Positions 19,699 through 27,819 of a stretch of 64,000 bases of DNA are shown here, piece after piece. Where the stretch lies: assembly GCF_000690905.1 (NCBI RefSeq), contig NZ_JMCL01000093.1:1-64000 (forward strand). Reading direction: 5' to 3'. The position numbers were made by a program, and so were the translations under genes. The notes beneath the pieces are model-generated. The model saw only the letters and a program-made list of their open reading frames with translations, was not told where the DNA came from and did not search any database. Source of the stretch: Pseudomonas sp. Ant30-3. GTDB taxonomy: Bacteria > Pseudomonadota > Gammaproteobacteria > Pseudomonadales > Pseudomonadaceae. Position 1 is the stretch's first letter. The number at the start of each line of letters is the position of its first letter.

Positions 19699-20499
19699 TC
19701 AGATCGGGTTCTGGTGCAGGCAGATGATGTGCGGATCGTCGTTCCAGTGCGGAAACAGCTCGGCGATCAGCGGGTCGTGGCCGGGGATCACATGATTTTC
19801 GCCATCGGCCAGACAGTCGATCAGGCTGAACGCTTCCAGCGTCTGCGCCATGTCATCGAGAATCGGAAACGGGCTGCGCTGGCGGATGTTCGCCCACAAA
19901 TGCGCTGCGTCCGAGGCCAACACAATCCAGCCCCGCTCGGTGTGCACACGCACCACCTGGCTGCCGGGCGTATGCCCGCCGACACAGTGCAGCGACACGC
20001 CCGCAAGCACCTCGACCGTGCCATTGTGCAAACGCATCCGCCCTTCGAACAACGGCGGCAACGCCGACATCACGTCCTCGACCTCGTAGGTTTTGTTTAC
20101 CGTGCGATGGGCCATTTTCGGACCGGTGCAGAAACGCAGTTCCGCTTCCTGCAGATGCACCGTCGCTTTCGGAAACAAGCCCAGATTACCGGCGTGATCC
20201 CAATGCAGATGCGTCAGGATCAAATCATCAACCTGCGTCGGATCAATATCCAGCAAGCGTAGGGATTCTTCCGGCAGGCGATACATCTGACGGTCACGCC
20301 GCTGCGCCGTCGCCGGCTGAAAACAGGTGTCGACGACGATGACGCGCTGCTCATTGCGAATCACCCAGAAGTAATAATCCAGCGGCATCGACGCGTTAGG
20401 GTCGCCGCAGCAGGCATCGTAGAGAAAGTTCTCCCGCGCGGTGCGCTGGGCATTGGCGCCGACACGGATGGCGAACACTTCATACACAGGAATGGTCAT
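19699..20499 (-). CDS. Metallo-beta-lactamase-fold hydrolase, AHL-lactonase-like
   Basis: This 266-residue protein has the MBL zinc motif H97-x-H99-x-D101-H102 (THLHWDHAGN), then GGHTPGSQ and ASDAAHLW with the later His/Asp ligands, and a final IPGHDP. The layout resembles N-acyl-homoserine lactonase (AttM/AiiA-type) hydrolases, but lactonase activity is not demonstrated by sequence. The start at 20499 follows a strong GGGAGGTG. It is the last gene of the cluster operon, 14 nt after the AurF-like gene. In that setting it may hydrolyse an ester, lactone or thioester intermediate, or protect the host from the product. Confidence 0.85.
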   Translation of the reverse strand: MTIPVYEVFAIRVGANAQRTARENFLYDACCGDPNASMPLDYYFWVIRNEQRVIVVDTCFQPATAQRRDRQMYRLPEESLRLLDIDPTQVDDLILTHLHWDHAGNLGLFPKATVHLQEAELRFCTGPKMAHRTVNKTYEVEDVMSALPPLFEGRMRLHNGTVEVLAGVSLHCVGGHTPGSQVVRVHTERGWIVLASDAAHLWANIRQRSPFPILDDMAQTLEAFSLIDCLADGENHVIPGHDPLIAELFPHWNDDPHIICLHQNPI

Positions 20500-20513
20500 T
20501 TTCACCTCCCGGT

Positions 20514-21473
20514 TCACGCGGCTGCTGAGGCTTTGAGGGTCGGTCGAAAATCGAAGTCGATCTGCTCAAGAATGCCCAGATCCTCCGCCAGACGATGCAG
20601 GCCGCTGTAGTCACGCATGATCGTCGCGTTCTTGTTGCTCTCCCGCGTGTCGGCGATGATCTGCGCGGCGTCCTGGACGCCAAGCTGCGTCAGAATGGCC
20701 TCCCACATCGAATAGTCTTGCGCGACAAATGCACTCAGCGCCACCGACAAAGTGCGTGCGAAAAAGCTGCGTTGCACGTCAGGCATGTTCGCGTACATGA
20801 CCTTGGCCACCTCGGCGAGAATCTTGCTGTGCGCATATTCATCGCGATTGTGCAGCTCGGCCACGCGACGGTTTTGCGGCTGGATAGTGTGGTCATCCGC
20901 CAGCAAATCCAGGTACGCGTTGACGCTGATTTCGGCCACCACTGCAAAAGTGATCGCCGCCAGATCACGCTGCCATTGCTCCGGCAGTTCTTCGCGCAAG
21001 GCGATCAGGCGCAGGTAGGTCACCGACGGCGGCAGGTCCAGATCCTGATCAAGCGACCGCTGCTCTCTGGTTCGCTCGATGGCGCGCAGGTGCATGAGCG
21101 TGTGGTAGTGCTCATCGATCAGCGTTTGCTGCATCGCCTCGCGAAAATGCCAGTCGTCCTTACCGAGGTACTGATTGGCGATGACGCTCAGGGCCGGGTT
21201 GACCACATGTTCCTCGGCAGTGACGGTGCGCAGGTTGTAGCCGATCCAGCCCCAGGTCAGCACGCTGCTTTTGAGCTCATCGCTCAGCGCCTGGAAGGTC
21301 GGATGGTGGAAAAACGGCACCATGCATTCCGGGTAGTCCGCCAACGCCGGATCGAATGCTTCGCTGACCGCGAGCTTGTCCGGCGAACATACGGTCGCCC
21401 TTTTGGTCCAGGCCTGATTGAGCCGCACGACCAGTTGATGATCGACCTTGGCGATCTCGATTGCTGTTTGCAT
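20514..21473 (-). CDS. AurF-like non-haem di-iron N-oxygenase
   Basis: This 319-residue protein matches the p-aminobenzoate N-oxygenase AurF/CmlI family. Di-iron ligands follow AurF spacing closely: a glutamate at 87/88 (TAEEH), E121 and H124 (DEHYH), E181 (VAEIS), then H208, E212 and H215 (LHNRDEYAH). The distances 3, 57, 27, 4 and 3 are the same as I recall for AurF E136, H139, E196, H223, E227 and H230. Family members oxidise an amine to hydroxylamine, nitroso or nitro. No aryl-amine pathway is nearby, so the substrate may be an aliphatic amino acid from this cluster. It sits between the TauD-like and hydrolase genes in one operon. Confidence 0.9.
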   Translation of the reverse strand: MQTAIEIAKVDHQLVVRLNQAWTKRATVCSPDKLAVSEAFDPALADYPECMVPFFHHPTFQALSDELKSSVLTWGWIGYNLRTVTAEEHVVNPALSVIANQYLGKDDWHFREAMQQTLIDEHYHTLMHLRAIERTREQRSLDQDLDLPPSVTYLRLIALREELPEQWQRDLAAITFAVVAEISVNAYLDLLADDHTIQPQNRRVAELHNRDEYAHSKILAEVAKVMYANMPDVQRSFFARTLSVALSAFVAQDYSMWEAILTQLGVQDAAQIIADTRESNKNATIMRDYSGLHRLAEDLGILEQIDFDFRPTLKASAAA

Positions 21474-21539
21474 GACACATTACCTGTAGGACGCGTACCC
21501 GCGCGGAGTACGCCAATTGAAAAGTGCACGACGGATACA

Positions 21540-22298
21540 TCAGGCCAGCCAATAGCGGGTCAGGTTCCGCGCCGGATCGGTGTAACGACTGCGGGCGTGG
21601 ATCATGCGCCAGTTATCCCAGATCAGCAGGCAGCCATCAGGAATCAGCACCGGCGTGTTGTGCTGCACAAAATAGGCTTCGCCCAGCTTCGCGAATCGAG
21701 CCAGTGGCGATGAGCTGCCAGCGACCTTCGAGCGCTGCAAATCAGCCTTGGACGGATTCACATCGCCGTAGTGAAACTGGTTGTAGCTGAAGCGGAAGAT
21801 GTCGCCGTCCTCGGTCGGTGTGAGGATGTACTCCTTGACCCGACGCTGCGCCGCCTCGCCGGGTTTGGCCGTGGCGACGAACTCCACGGGCGTGTCATCG
21901 AGCCACTCGCGCAACGCGGGCTCGGTGCGCTGCAGAAACTGTAGAAACTCGTAGCCGTCGACCAACCCAGTATGCCCGCCGCCGCAGGTTGCCTGTTGAT
22001 GACAGTGCAACGCCAGGTAGCGCGGCGGCGGCCCGTACACCGGCGCTTCGGTGTGCGGGCCGATGCCGTTCATGCTTTGGGAATACGGCAATTCTTCGTA
22101 GCCCGGCTTGCGGGTAATGGCGAAGGCAATTTGCCCGTTGAACTGCGGAATGATCTGACCGAACGTTTGCAGTGTGCCTACAACATCATCGGCAAACTCG
22201 TCCGGCGTCAACACCGCCCAACCTTGTGCCGCCAGTTCTTCGTGGCGGTGGCCCAGTGCAACATAAGGCTTGGATGCAACAATCCCTTGATCTGACAT
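21540..22298 (-). CDS. TauD/TfdA-type Fe(II)/2-oxoglutarate dioxygenase
   Basis: This 252-residue enzyme shows the facial triad as H82-x-E84 (IGPHTEAP) with distal H234 (MIHARSRY) and the 2-oxoglutarate-binding arginine near R244/R248. The usual Asp of HxD is Glu here, which is acceptable for hydroxylases but unusual enough to note; a halogenase would have Gly or Ala. The fold and C-terminal RYWLA ending resemble TauD-like enzymes that hydroxylate or desaturate free amino acids. A ribosome site AGGAA precedes the start. It lies 20 nt after the aminotransferase gene and 66 nt before the AurF-like gene. Confidence 0.88.
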   Translation of the reverse strand: MSDQGIVASKPYVALGHRHEELAAQGWAVLTPDEFADDVVGTLQTFGQIIPQFNGQIAFAITRKPGYEELPYSQSMNGIGPHTEAPVYGPPPRYLALHCHQQATCGGGHTGLVDGYEFLQFLQRTEPALREWLDDTPVEFVATAKPGEAAQRRVKEYILTPTEDGDIFRFSYNQFHYGDVNPSKADLQRSKVAGSSSPLARFAKLGEAYFVQHNTPVLIPDGCLLIWDNWRMIHARSRYTDPARNLTRYWLA

Positions 22299-22318
22299 GG
22301 TGAAGTTCCTGGCGGTTA

Positions 22319-23191
22319 TCAGTCGTTGACGGTTGTGGTGTAAGCGGCAATGAAGTCGCGGCAGGCACTGCCCGGTTGATAGCGCTGATGATCAATGCTA
22401 TGCACGGGTGTGATTTCGGCTGCAGTGCCTGTGAGAAAACACTCGTCGAAGTCGCCCAGCTCGGTAGGAAGAATCGTGCGTTCGACGACTTGATAATCAA
22501 GAGCCTCCGCTAGCTGGATCACGGTTTGCCGGGTGATGCCATTGAGGAAGCAATCGGGCAGCGGCGTGTGCAGCGTGCGGCCTTTGACGAAGAACACATT
22601 GGCGCTGGTGGCTTCGGCGACGTTGCCGCGCCAGTCGAGCATCAGCGCATCGTGGAAGCCGTTGTTCTCGGCATCATGTTTGCTCAGTGTGGCGATCTGA
22701 TAATGCCCGGAAGCCTTGGCTTCGAACGGGGTGCTGCTCGGTGGCGGCCGGCGCCACTCGGCGGTTTTCAAACGGATGCCGGCCATGTGCCCGGCGGGGT
22801 CGAAATAGCTCGGCCACTGCCAGCAGGCGATGGCCACGTGCACACGATTAAACCGCGCCGAGGTGGAGATCATTTCACTGCCGCGCCACGCCACAGGGCG
22901 CAGATACCCGTCGACAACCTGATTGCGCCGCAACAGTTCATGGCTCGCCTCTTCCAGCTCGGCAAGCTCGAACGGAATGGCGAAATCCATCAGTTGCGCC
23001 GAGCGATACAGACGCTGGCTGTGTTCACGCAATTTGAAGATTTTGCCGTTATACACGCGCTCACCTTCATACACCGTGCTCGCGTAATGCAGACCATGGC
23101 TCAACACATGCAGGCGCGCCTGCGACCACTCGACGAACTCGCCATCGAGCCAGATAAAACCTTCTCGCTGATCAAACGGGATGCCATTCAT
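22319..23191 (-). CDS. Branched-chain-type (class IV) aminotransferase
   Basis: This 290-residue fold-type IV PLP enzyme is close to IlvE. The Schiff-base lysine is K159 (FEAKASGHYQ), and SHGLHYASTVYEGERVYNGKIFKL and GITRQTVIQLAE are typical. The EATSANVFFVKG stretch binds the PLP phosphate region. It may serve the cluster by transaminating a keto acid or removing an amino group; a second copy beside the housekeeping ilvE is expected in this genus but cannot be checked here. The start at 23191 follows AGGAGAT. It lies 24 nt after the KamA-like gene, within the operon. Confidence 0.87.
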   Translation of the reverse strand: MNGIPFDQREGFIWLDGEFVEWSQARLHVLSHGLHYASTVYEGERVYNGKIFKLREHSQRLYRSAQLMDFAIPFELAELEEASHELLRRNQVVDGYLRPVAWRGSEMISTSARFNRVHVAIACWQWPSYFDPAGHMAGIRLKTAEWRRPPPSSTPFEAKASGHYQIATLSKHDAENNGFHDALMLDWRGNVAEATSANVFFVKGRTLHTPLPDCFLNGITRQTVIQLAEALDYQVVERTILPTELGDFDECFLTGTAAEITPVHSIDHQRYQPGSACRDFIAAYTTTVND

Positions 23192-23215
23192 TTCCCTATC
23201 TCCTGATGAATCGTC

Positions 23216-24556
23216 CTACGCGGTTTCGAGCAGGACCGGTATTAATTCCGCCGTCGCCGAAGAATCGGTCTGAAAGAAAAAACACCGCTCGCCAAAGGCA
23301 GGACGCAACTCGTCAAACCACGTCGCGTGAGGGTCGAAACGCGCATAAAACGTGCGCAACACCCACTGCGGATTTCGCGCCTGCAAAAACTGCAGCACAA
23401 AGACTTTTTCTCCGGCGACGGTTTCGATGCCGTTGATCAACACCTTGCCGTAGAAGGTGCTCATGGAAGGCCCGCGCACCGTGCGCGCCAGCCCGGAGAC
23501 GCTGCGGTAGGCCGCCTGAAAGATTTCGAAGGCACGGGCCAGCGGCAGCGCGAAGTAATGGCTGGGCCCGGTGTCGCGCTCGACGAACATGTAATAAGGC
23601 ACCGCACCGAGGCGTACCCCTTCCGTCCACAGCGCCGCCCAATCGCCCGGGTTGTCGTTGATGTGGCGAATCACCGGAGCCTGCATGCGCAGCGTTGCTC
23701 CCGTGGCACGAATACGTTCGACGGCCTGCCGGGCGATGTCCTGGCGGAGCTCAACCGGGTGGTTGTAGTGACCCATGATCGACAGGTGTTTGCCCGCCGC
23801 GACAATCCGTTCAAACAGCGCCAACAGTTGCGGCGCGTCCTTGTCACTGACAAAGCGCTGCGGCCAGTACGCCAAGGACTTGGTGCCGATGCGGATGCTG
23901 TTCAGATGAGGCAACAACAGCAACGGCTCCAGGTACGCGGCCAGCGATCGGGTGTTCATGATCATCGGATCGCCACCGGTGATCAGCACGTCGGTGACTT
24001 CGGTGTGCACCCGCAAGTAGCTCACCAGCTCTTGCGATTCGCGCGCATTGAACTTGAGTTCTTCCTCGCCGATGAATTGCGCCCAGCGGAAACAGAACGT
24101 GCAGTAGGCGTGACACGTCTGACCGGCGCCGGGAAAGAACAATACGGTCTCGCGGTACTTGTGCTGAATGCCCGACAGGAGTTTTCCTTCAAACATCGCG
24201 CCGTTGTGCGTCAGCTGCCCGGCCGGATGCGGATTCATGCGCAGCCAGATGGCCTCGATCCGACGTTTGATCGCGACCGCATCGTCGGCCTCGATCAGTT
24301 GCTTGAGCGAGGCGTATTCGTCCGGCAGCAGCATGTCCTGGTGCGGAAAGGTCATGCGGAAAATCGGGTCGTCCGGGATATTGTCCCAGTCGATCAACGT
24401 GCTCAGGACATAGTCATTGGTGCGAAACGGCATGACCCTGGCGACGACGTTCATGGCTTCCTGCAACGCTGGCGTCAGCTTGTTCCAGTAAGGCGTCTCG
24501 CGAATGGTGCGCGAGTTATAGGGCTTGTATCTCTCGTGCTCCGACAGTCCCTGCAT
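23216..24556 (-). CDS. KamA-family radical SAM enzyme (2,3-aminomutase-like)
   Basis: This 446-residue protein is related to lysine 2,3-aminomutase. The SAM cluster motif is C148-x3-C152-x2-C155 (CHAYCTFC), and the KamA-like stretch LITGGDPMIMNTRSLAAYLEPL follows. The lysine-aminomutase region with the Asp-Ala-Pro-Gly loop and PLP lysine is replaced by GPSMSTFYGKV, which keeps a Lys but lacks that Asp. I infer a substrate other than lysine, perhaps another amino acid converted to its beta isomer. It is longer at the N-terminus than classic KamA. The start follows AGGAGCG. It sits between a GST and an aminotransferase gene in the cluster. Confidence 0.88.
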   Translation of the reverse strand: MQGLSEHERYKPYNSRTIRETPYWNKLTPALQEAMNVVARVMPFRTNDYVLSTLIDWDNIPDDPIFRMTFPHQDMLLPDEYASLKQLIEADDAVAIKRRIEAIWLRMNPHPAGQLTHNGAMFEGKLLSGIQHKYRETVLFFPGAGQTCHAYCTFCFRWAQFIGEEELKFNARESQELVSYLRVHTEVTDVLITGGDPMIMNTRSLAAYLEPLLLLPHLNSIRIGTKSLAYWPQRFVSDKDAPQLLALFERIVAAGKHLSIMGHYNHPVELRQDIARQAVERIRATGATLRMQAPVIRHINDNPGDWAALWTEGVRLGAVPYYMFVERDTGPSHYFALPLARAFEIFQAAYRSVSGLARTVRGPSMSTFYGKVLINGIETVAGEKVFVLQFLQARNPQWVLRTFYARFDPHATWFDELRPAFGERCFFFQTDSSATAELIPVLLETA

Positions 24557-24586
24557 GGCGACGCTCCTGAATCGTTGTGGCGGTGA

Positions 24587-25231
24587 CTACTGAATGGAGG
24601 GCGCTGCGCGCTCGATGTCCATCCATGCCCGAACGCTGTCGCGGTCCCACTGGCGGCGGACATAGTCGGCAAGTCGTGCGGGCATCGGGTCGCCGTTGGC
24701 GAGCAGTCGGTTGAGCATGATTGCCAGGTCGGTGTCGGCAATGCTCCAGGCACCGAACAGATGCTCGGCGCCCTCTTCCAGCAGCCGATCGGCGACGAAG
24801 AACAGTCTGCCCACGGCCGCCAAGGCGTCGTCTGACAGCGGGGTGTCTTTCTTGCCGAAGTAGATGAGGTCTGCGGGGCGTTCCTTGCGAATTACCAGCA
24901 GATCGCTGCGCAGCCAGGCCTGGAGCTGCCGGGCACGAGCACGTTGCTGGATGTCGAGCGGATAAAGTTTGTTGTGCCCCGGCGCCAGTTCTTCCAGGTA
25001 TTCAGCGATCGCCGACGATTCCGACAAGGCAAAATCCTGATGTACCAGCGTGGGAATTTTGCACGTCATGGAAATATCGCGATAACTGGCCTGATAATTT
25101 TCGCGTGCCTTTAAATCGAGCGTGACCAGTTCAAACGAAAGTTGTTTTTCCTTCAACGCTACAAATACCGACATTGCAAATGCGCTGACATAATCGGCGC
25201 CTAGATACAGCTCAAGCTTGGTACTTTCCAT
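24587..25231 (-). CDS. yfcF: YfcF-type glutathione S-transferase
   Basis: This 214-residue GST closely resembles E. coli YfcF across its length: MSVFVALKEKQLSFELVTLDL, FALSESSAIAEYLEE, RARARQLQAWLRSDLL and SIADTDLAIMLNRL. The N-terminal thioredoxin fold has ES of the glutathione gamma-glutamyl site (SESSA). It is the first gene of the six-gene downstream part of the cluster, with AGGAGCG before the start and a 30-nt gap to the KamA-like gene. A role in conjugating or isomerising an intermediate, or in stress protection against the product, is inference. A promoter probably lies in 25232-25360, after the upstream terminator. Confidence 0.85.
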   Translation of the reverse strand: MESTKLELYLGADYVSAFAMSVFVALKEKQLSFELVTLDLKARENYQASYRDISMTCKIPTLVHQDFALSESSAIAEYLEELAPGHNKLYPLDIQQRARARQLQAWLRSDLLVIRKERPADLIYFGKKDTPLSDDALAAVGRLFFVADRLLEEGAEHLFGAWSIADTDLAIMLNRLLANGDPMPARLADYVRRQWDRDSVRAWMDIERAAPSIQ

Positions 25232-25360
25232 AGAACGCTCCTTTGCTCTAACCTCACAAGAGGTTGCTTGGGAACGATCGTATTGAGTTGGCTTTTCGCT
25301 GAATAGATACAGAATTTATTTGTTTCGACGGATACAGAAATTAAAAGCGACAGAAATAAA

Positions 25361-25391
25361 AAAGGGAGTCTGCAAAGCAAACTCCCTTTTT
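25361..25391. terminator. Bidirectional hairpin terminator between the two halves of the cluster
   Basis: AAAGGGAGT (25361-25369) pairs with ACTCCCTTT (25381-25389), with A-run before and T-run after, so it can act on both strands. It lies 29 nt after the stop of the cupin gene and about 130 nt before the start of the GST gene, splitting the cluster into two transcription units. Confidence 0.85.
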
Positions 25392-25419
25392 ATAGCGAAG
25401 AGAAATTATTCCGGGACGA

Positions 25420-25884
25420 TCAAACCACTGCCTCGGCGGAACTGCAGAGTTGCGCCATTTGCGGCATGTTGCTCATGTTCAGCATCGCCAGTGGCTGATC
25501 GCTGCTGTTGACGAAACCGTGCCGGGTCCAGGCCGGCACAAGCAGCACATCGCCGATGCTGACGGTGACCGCTTGGGCGTCGCCTAAGGTCAACTCACCG
25601 CTACCGGACTGAATGATGAACAGGTGCCACCAGGCATGAGCATGGCCATTGAGTGTCCCGCCGGGCTTCAGCCACTGCATGGACACCGCCATCCCTGGCA
25701 TCAGGTTACAGCCATCGGTGCTGTTGTGATGAGCCAGGGCGACAATATCGACATCGCTGGACTCCAGGCTTTGGCGCACTTGCGCAAGTTCATCACGCCT
25801 CCACACTTTTGCAGTCTGTGGCGGCCGGTTCAAACTCTCGCGAAATTCCTGATACGGAAAATATCCACCTTTAATATCATTCAT
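25420..25884 (-). CDS. Cupin-domain protein
   Basis: This 154-residue protein has a single cupin barrel. Metal-ligand candidates are in GTLNGHAHAWWHLFII (cupin motif 1, with several His) and GDVLLVPAWTRHGFVN (motif 2 with His). It could be a small metal-dependent dioxygenase or isomerase, or a sensor. The start at 25884 has only a weak ribosome site; in-frame starts at 25917 (ATG) and 25932 (TTG) would add up to 16 residues. It is the last gene of the MFS/ATP-grasp/RidA/cupin unit and is followed by a strong hairpin. Cupins occur in several N-N and N-O chemistry clusters, but the role here is unknown. Confidence 0.8.
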   Translation of the reverse strand: MNDIKGGYFPYQEFRESLNRPPQTAKVWRRDELAQVRQSLESSDVDIVALAHHNSTDGCNLMPGMAVSMQWLKPGGTLNGHAHAWWHLFIIQSGSGELTLGDAQAVTVSIGDVLLVPAWTRHGFVNSSDQPLAMLNMSNMPQMAQLCSSAEAVV

Positions 25885-25965
25885 GCGCACACACCGGCTT
25901 ATTATCGATTTGATCATTCGACACTGGGCCAAAAGCTAACGCTTTTAAAGTCACGCCACTTGCCT

Positions 25966-26478
25966 TCATATTGCCGAAGGGCGAAGCGCCACAATCATAT
26001 CCACTTCGACGGCAGCATTTTTCGGCAGCTGATAAACGCCCACGGTGGTACGGGTATGTTTGCCCGCATCGCCGAGCACATGACTGAACACATCCGACGC
26101 ACCGTTGGCGACTTCGCTGAGGTCGACAAAATCTGCCGTGGACTTGACGTACACGGTAACGCGCAGCAGCGCTTTGATCTTGTCCAGCGAACCGATCGCA
26201 TCGACGATCAGTGCGAGCGCGCGCATGGCGCTGATACTGGCAGCCGTCTGCGCATCGCTCAGGGTCAGTTCCATGCCCACTCGCCCCGGGTACTGAATTT
26301 CCCCATTCATGCGCGGCACCATACCGCTGATGTACAGTTCATCGTGATGCCTGACGAGCGGCGCGTAATGGCCGCCAGCGGTGTTCTCGCCGTAGATGTC
26401 GTAACGCAACTCTTTCGCCAGGGCGATAAAGCGTTCATCACAGGACATTTTTTGCGCAAACATTCTTTGTACTCTCAT
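25966..26478 (-). CDS. RidA/YjgF-family protein
   Basis: This 170-residue protein has the RidA fold with an N-terminal extension. Features include LYISGMVPRMNGEIQYPG, LTLSDAQTAASISAMRALALIVDAIGSLDKI and the conserved arginine in HTRTTVGVYQLP, which in RidA binds the substrate carboxylate for enamine/imine hydrolysis. The start at 26478 follows AGGAG with good spacing. It sits between the ATP-grasp and cupin genes (20 and 81 nt gaps). RidA relatives remove reactive imines from PLP enzymes, which fits a cluster with an aminotransferase; a more specialised catalytic role is possible. Confidence 0.88.
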   Translation of the reverse strand: MRVQRMFAQKMSCDERFIALAKELRYDIYGENTAGGHYAPLVRHHDELYISGMVPRMNGEIQYPGRVGMELTLSDAQTAASISAMRALALIVDAIGSLDKIKALLRVTVYVKSTADFVDLSEVANGASDVFSHVLGDAGKHTRTTVGVYQLPKNAAVEVDMIVALRPSAI

Positions 26479-26497
26479 GACGCATACTCCTGAAGAA

Positions 26498-27778
26498 TTA
26501 GCCCGCTGCCCGTGCCGGTACTGCAAGACAGTTGATTTCAATGCGTGATTCAACGGCTTCGGCCAAACGCAGCAGGTCGTCGCTGAGTTGTGCGTAGTGC
26601 TCGTTGAACAGGACGATGTGACCGATGAACGACATGTTGTCTTTCACCACAGCGCTGACCGAATCGCCGATGCGTCGGCTGTACACCGCTTCCACCAGCT
26701 CGATACCCAGTTCCCGGGCGAGCAATTCAATGTCGGGGGCGGCGCGCAACAGGCCGCCGGCTGGGGCTCGCAGCAATCGGATGCCGCAATAGCCGCGAGC
26801 CACCGGTTGATGAGCTGCCGGCTGACCTTCCACGGCCCAGCGTACCCAGTGCTCCCAGGGATCGAAATCGACGAACGCCAGTCGCGCGAGGTCCCAGATG
26901 TGCATGCCGCCGGGGCGCATGTTGGTTTCGACGGCCGAGGTCAGGCCGTCGCTGCGCAGGAACACTTCATTGTGATAAGCGCCGTTTTCCAGCGAGACCA
27001 GCGCCGACATGTGCTGCCCGGCCGCTGCAAGCCGAGCCTGTACGTCAGCCGTCAAAGGCGCCGGTACGACCTGCTGGATTTCCGCGCGATAGGCGCCATC
27101 GGTGGTGGTTTTTTCGGTGACCCAAGTGCTACCCGCGACAAAATCCCAGCTGTATTCGCGGGCGTTCTGGATCAACTCCTCAATGACGATACCGCCGGCG
27201 CGATACGGTTTGAGCGCCAGCCAGGCTTCTTCGCATTCGCACGGATGATGGATGACGCGGCACCCTCGGCTCGCGCCTTCGCACGCCGGTTTGATGAAGG
27301 CTTTGCCGCCCAGTTCGACCACTCGCTGGCGCAGTTCGCCGAGGCTTTCGACGCGCGCGGAGAATACCGGCCGGTAGTCTTGCGGCGCGCTGATCGAGCG
27401 GGCTTCCAGCTGGCGAAATATCTGTTTGTCCAATCCCGCGCGAGCCTCGGCGGGCGTGATCCCCGGCAAACCGAAATGCGTCGCCAGCGCCGCGCCGAGC
27501 AGCACGCCACGGTCAGAAAACGGCAACACACCGATCAGCTTCCAGCGGTCGGCACTCAGGCAACCCGCCACCCATTCGAGGGAATCGACCACACTTTCGG
27601 GCGCCAGCGAGGCGCTGCAGACATGGTCGGCTACCTGATCGTCGCCGGGCCGGATGCCATCGACCACCAGGATCAACCGGGCGCTGTACAGTGTCTTGCA
27701 GAGGTCACGCAGCTTGCGGATATCGTCTACCCGATTGCCGTTGTAACCGACCACTACTACGCATGACGTGGTGTTCAT
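26498..27778 (-). CDS. ATP-grasp ligase
   Basis: This 426-residue protein has an ATP-grasp layout: an N-terminal Rossmann-like part (VVVVGYNGNR...ILVVDGI), a central lysine-containing strand LGGKAFIKPACEGASRGCRV that binds ATP, and the Mg-binding ETNMRPGGMHIWDLARLA near residue 300. This arrangement is typical of carboxylate-amine ligases of the L-amino-acid ligase/BacD type, which join a carboxylate to an amine through an acyl phosphate. The start follows GGAGGC. It is the second gene of the export unit, 41 nt after the MFS gene. It is the best candidate for the step that couples two building blocks, since no NRPS is present. Confidence 0.88.
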   Translation of the reverse strand: MNTTSCVVVVGYNGNRVDDIRKLRDLCKTLYSARLILVVDGIRPGDDQVADHVCSASLAPESVVDSLEWVAGCLSADRWKLIGVLPFSDRGVLLGAALATHFGLPGITPAEARAGLDKQIFRQLEARSISAPQDYRPVFSARVESLGELRQRVVELGGKAFIKPACEGASRGCRVIHHPCECEEAWLALKPYRAGGIVIEELIQNAREYSWDFVAGSTWVTEKTTTDGAYRAEIQQVVPAPLTADVQARLAAAGQHMSALVSLENGAYHNEVFLRSDGLTSAVETNMRPGGMHIWDLARLAFVDFDPWEHWVRWAVEGQPAAHQPVARGYCGIRLLRAPAGGLLRAAPDIELLARELGIELVEAVYSRRIGDSVSAVVKDNMSFIGHIVLFNEHYAQLSDDLLRLAEAVESRIEINCLAVPARAAG

Positions 27779-27819
27779 GAAGCCTCCGAACTATGGAGTA
27801 AAAACGCAAACGCAATGAC

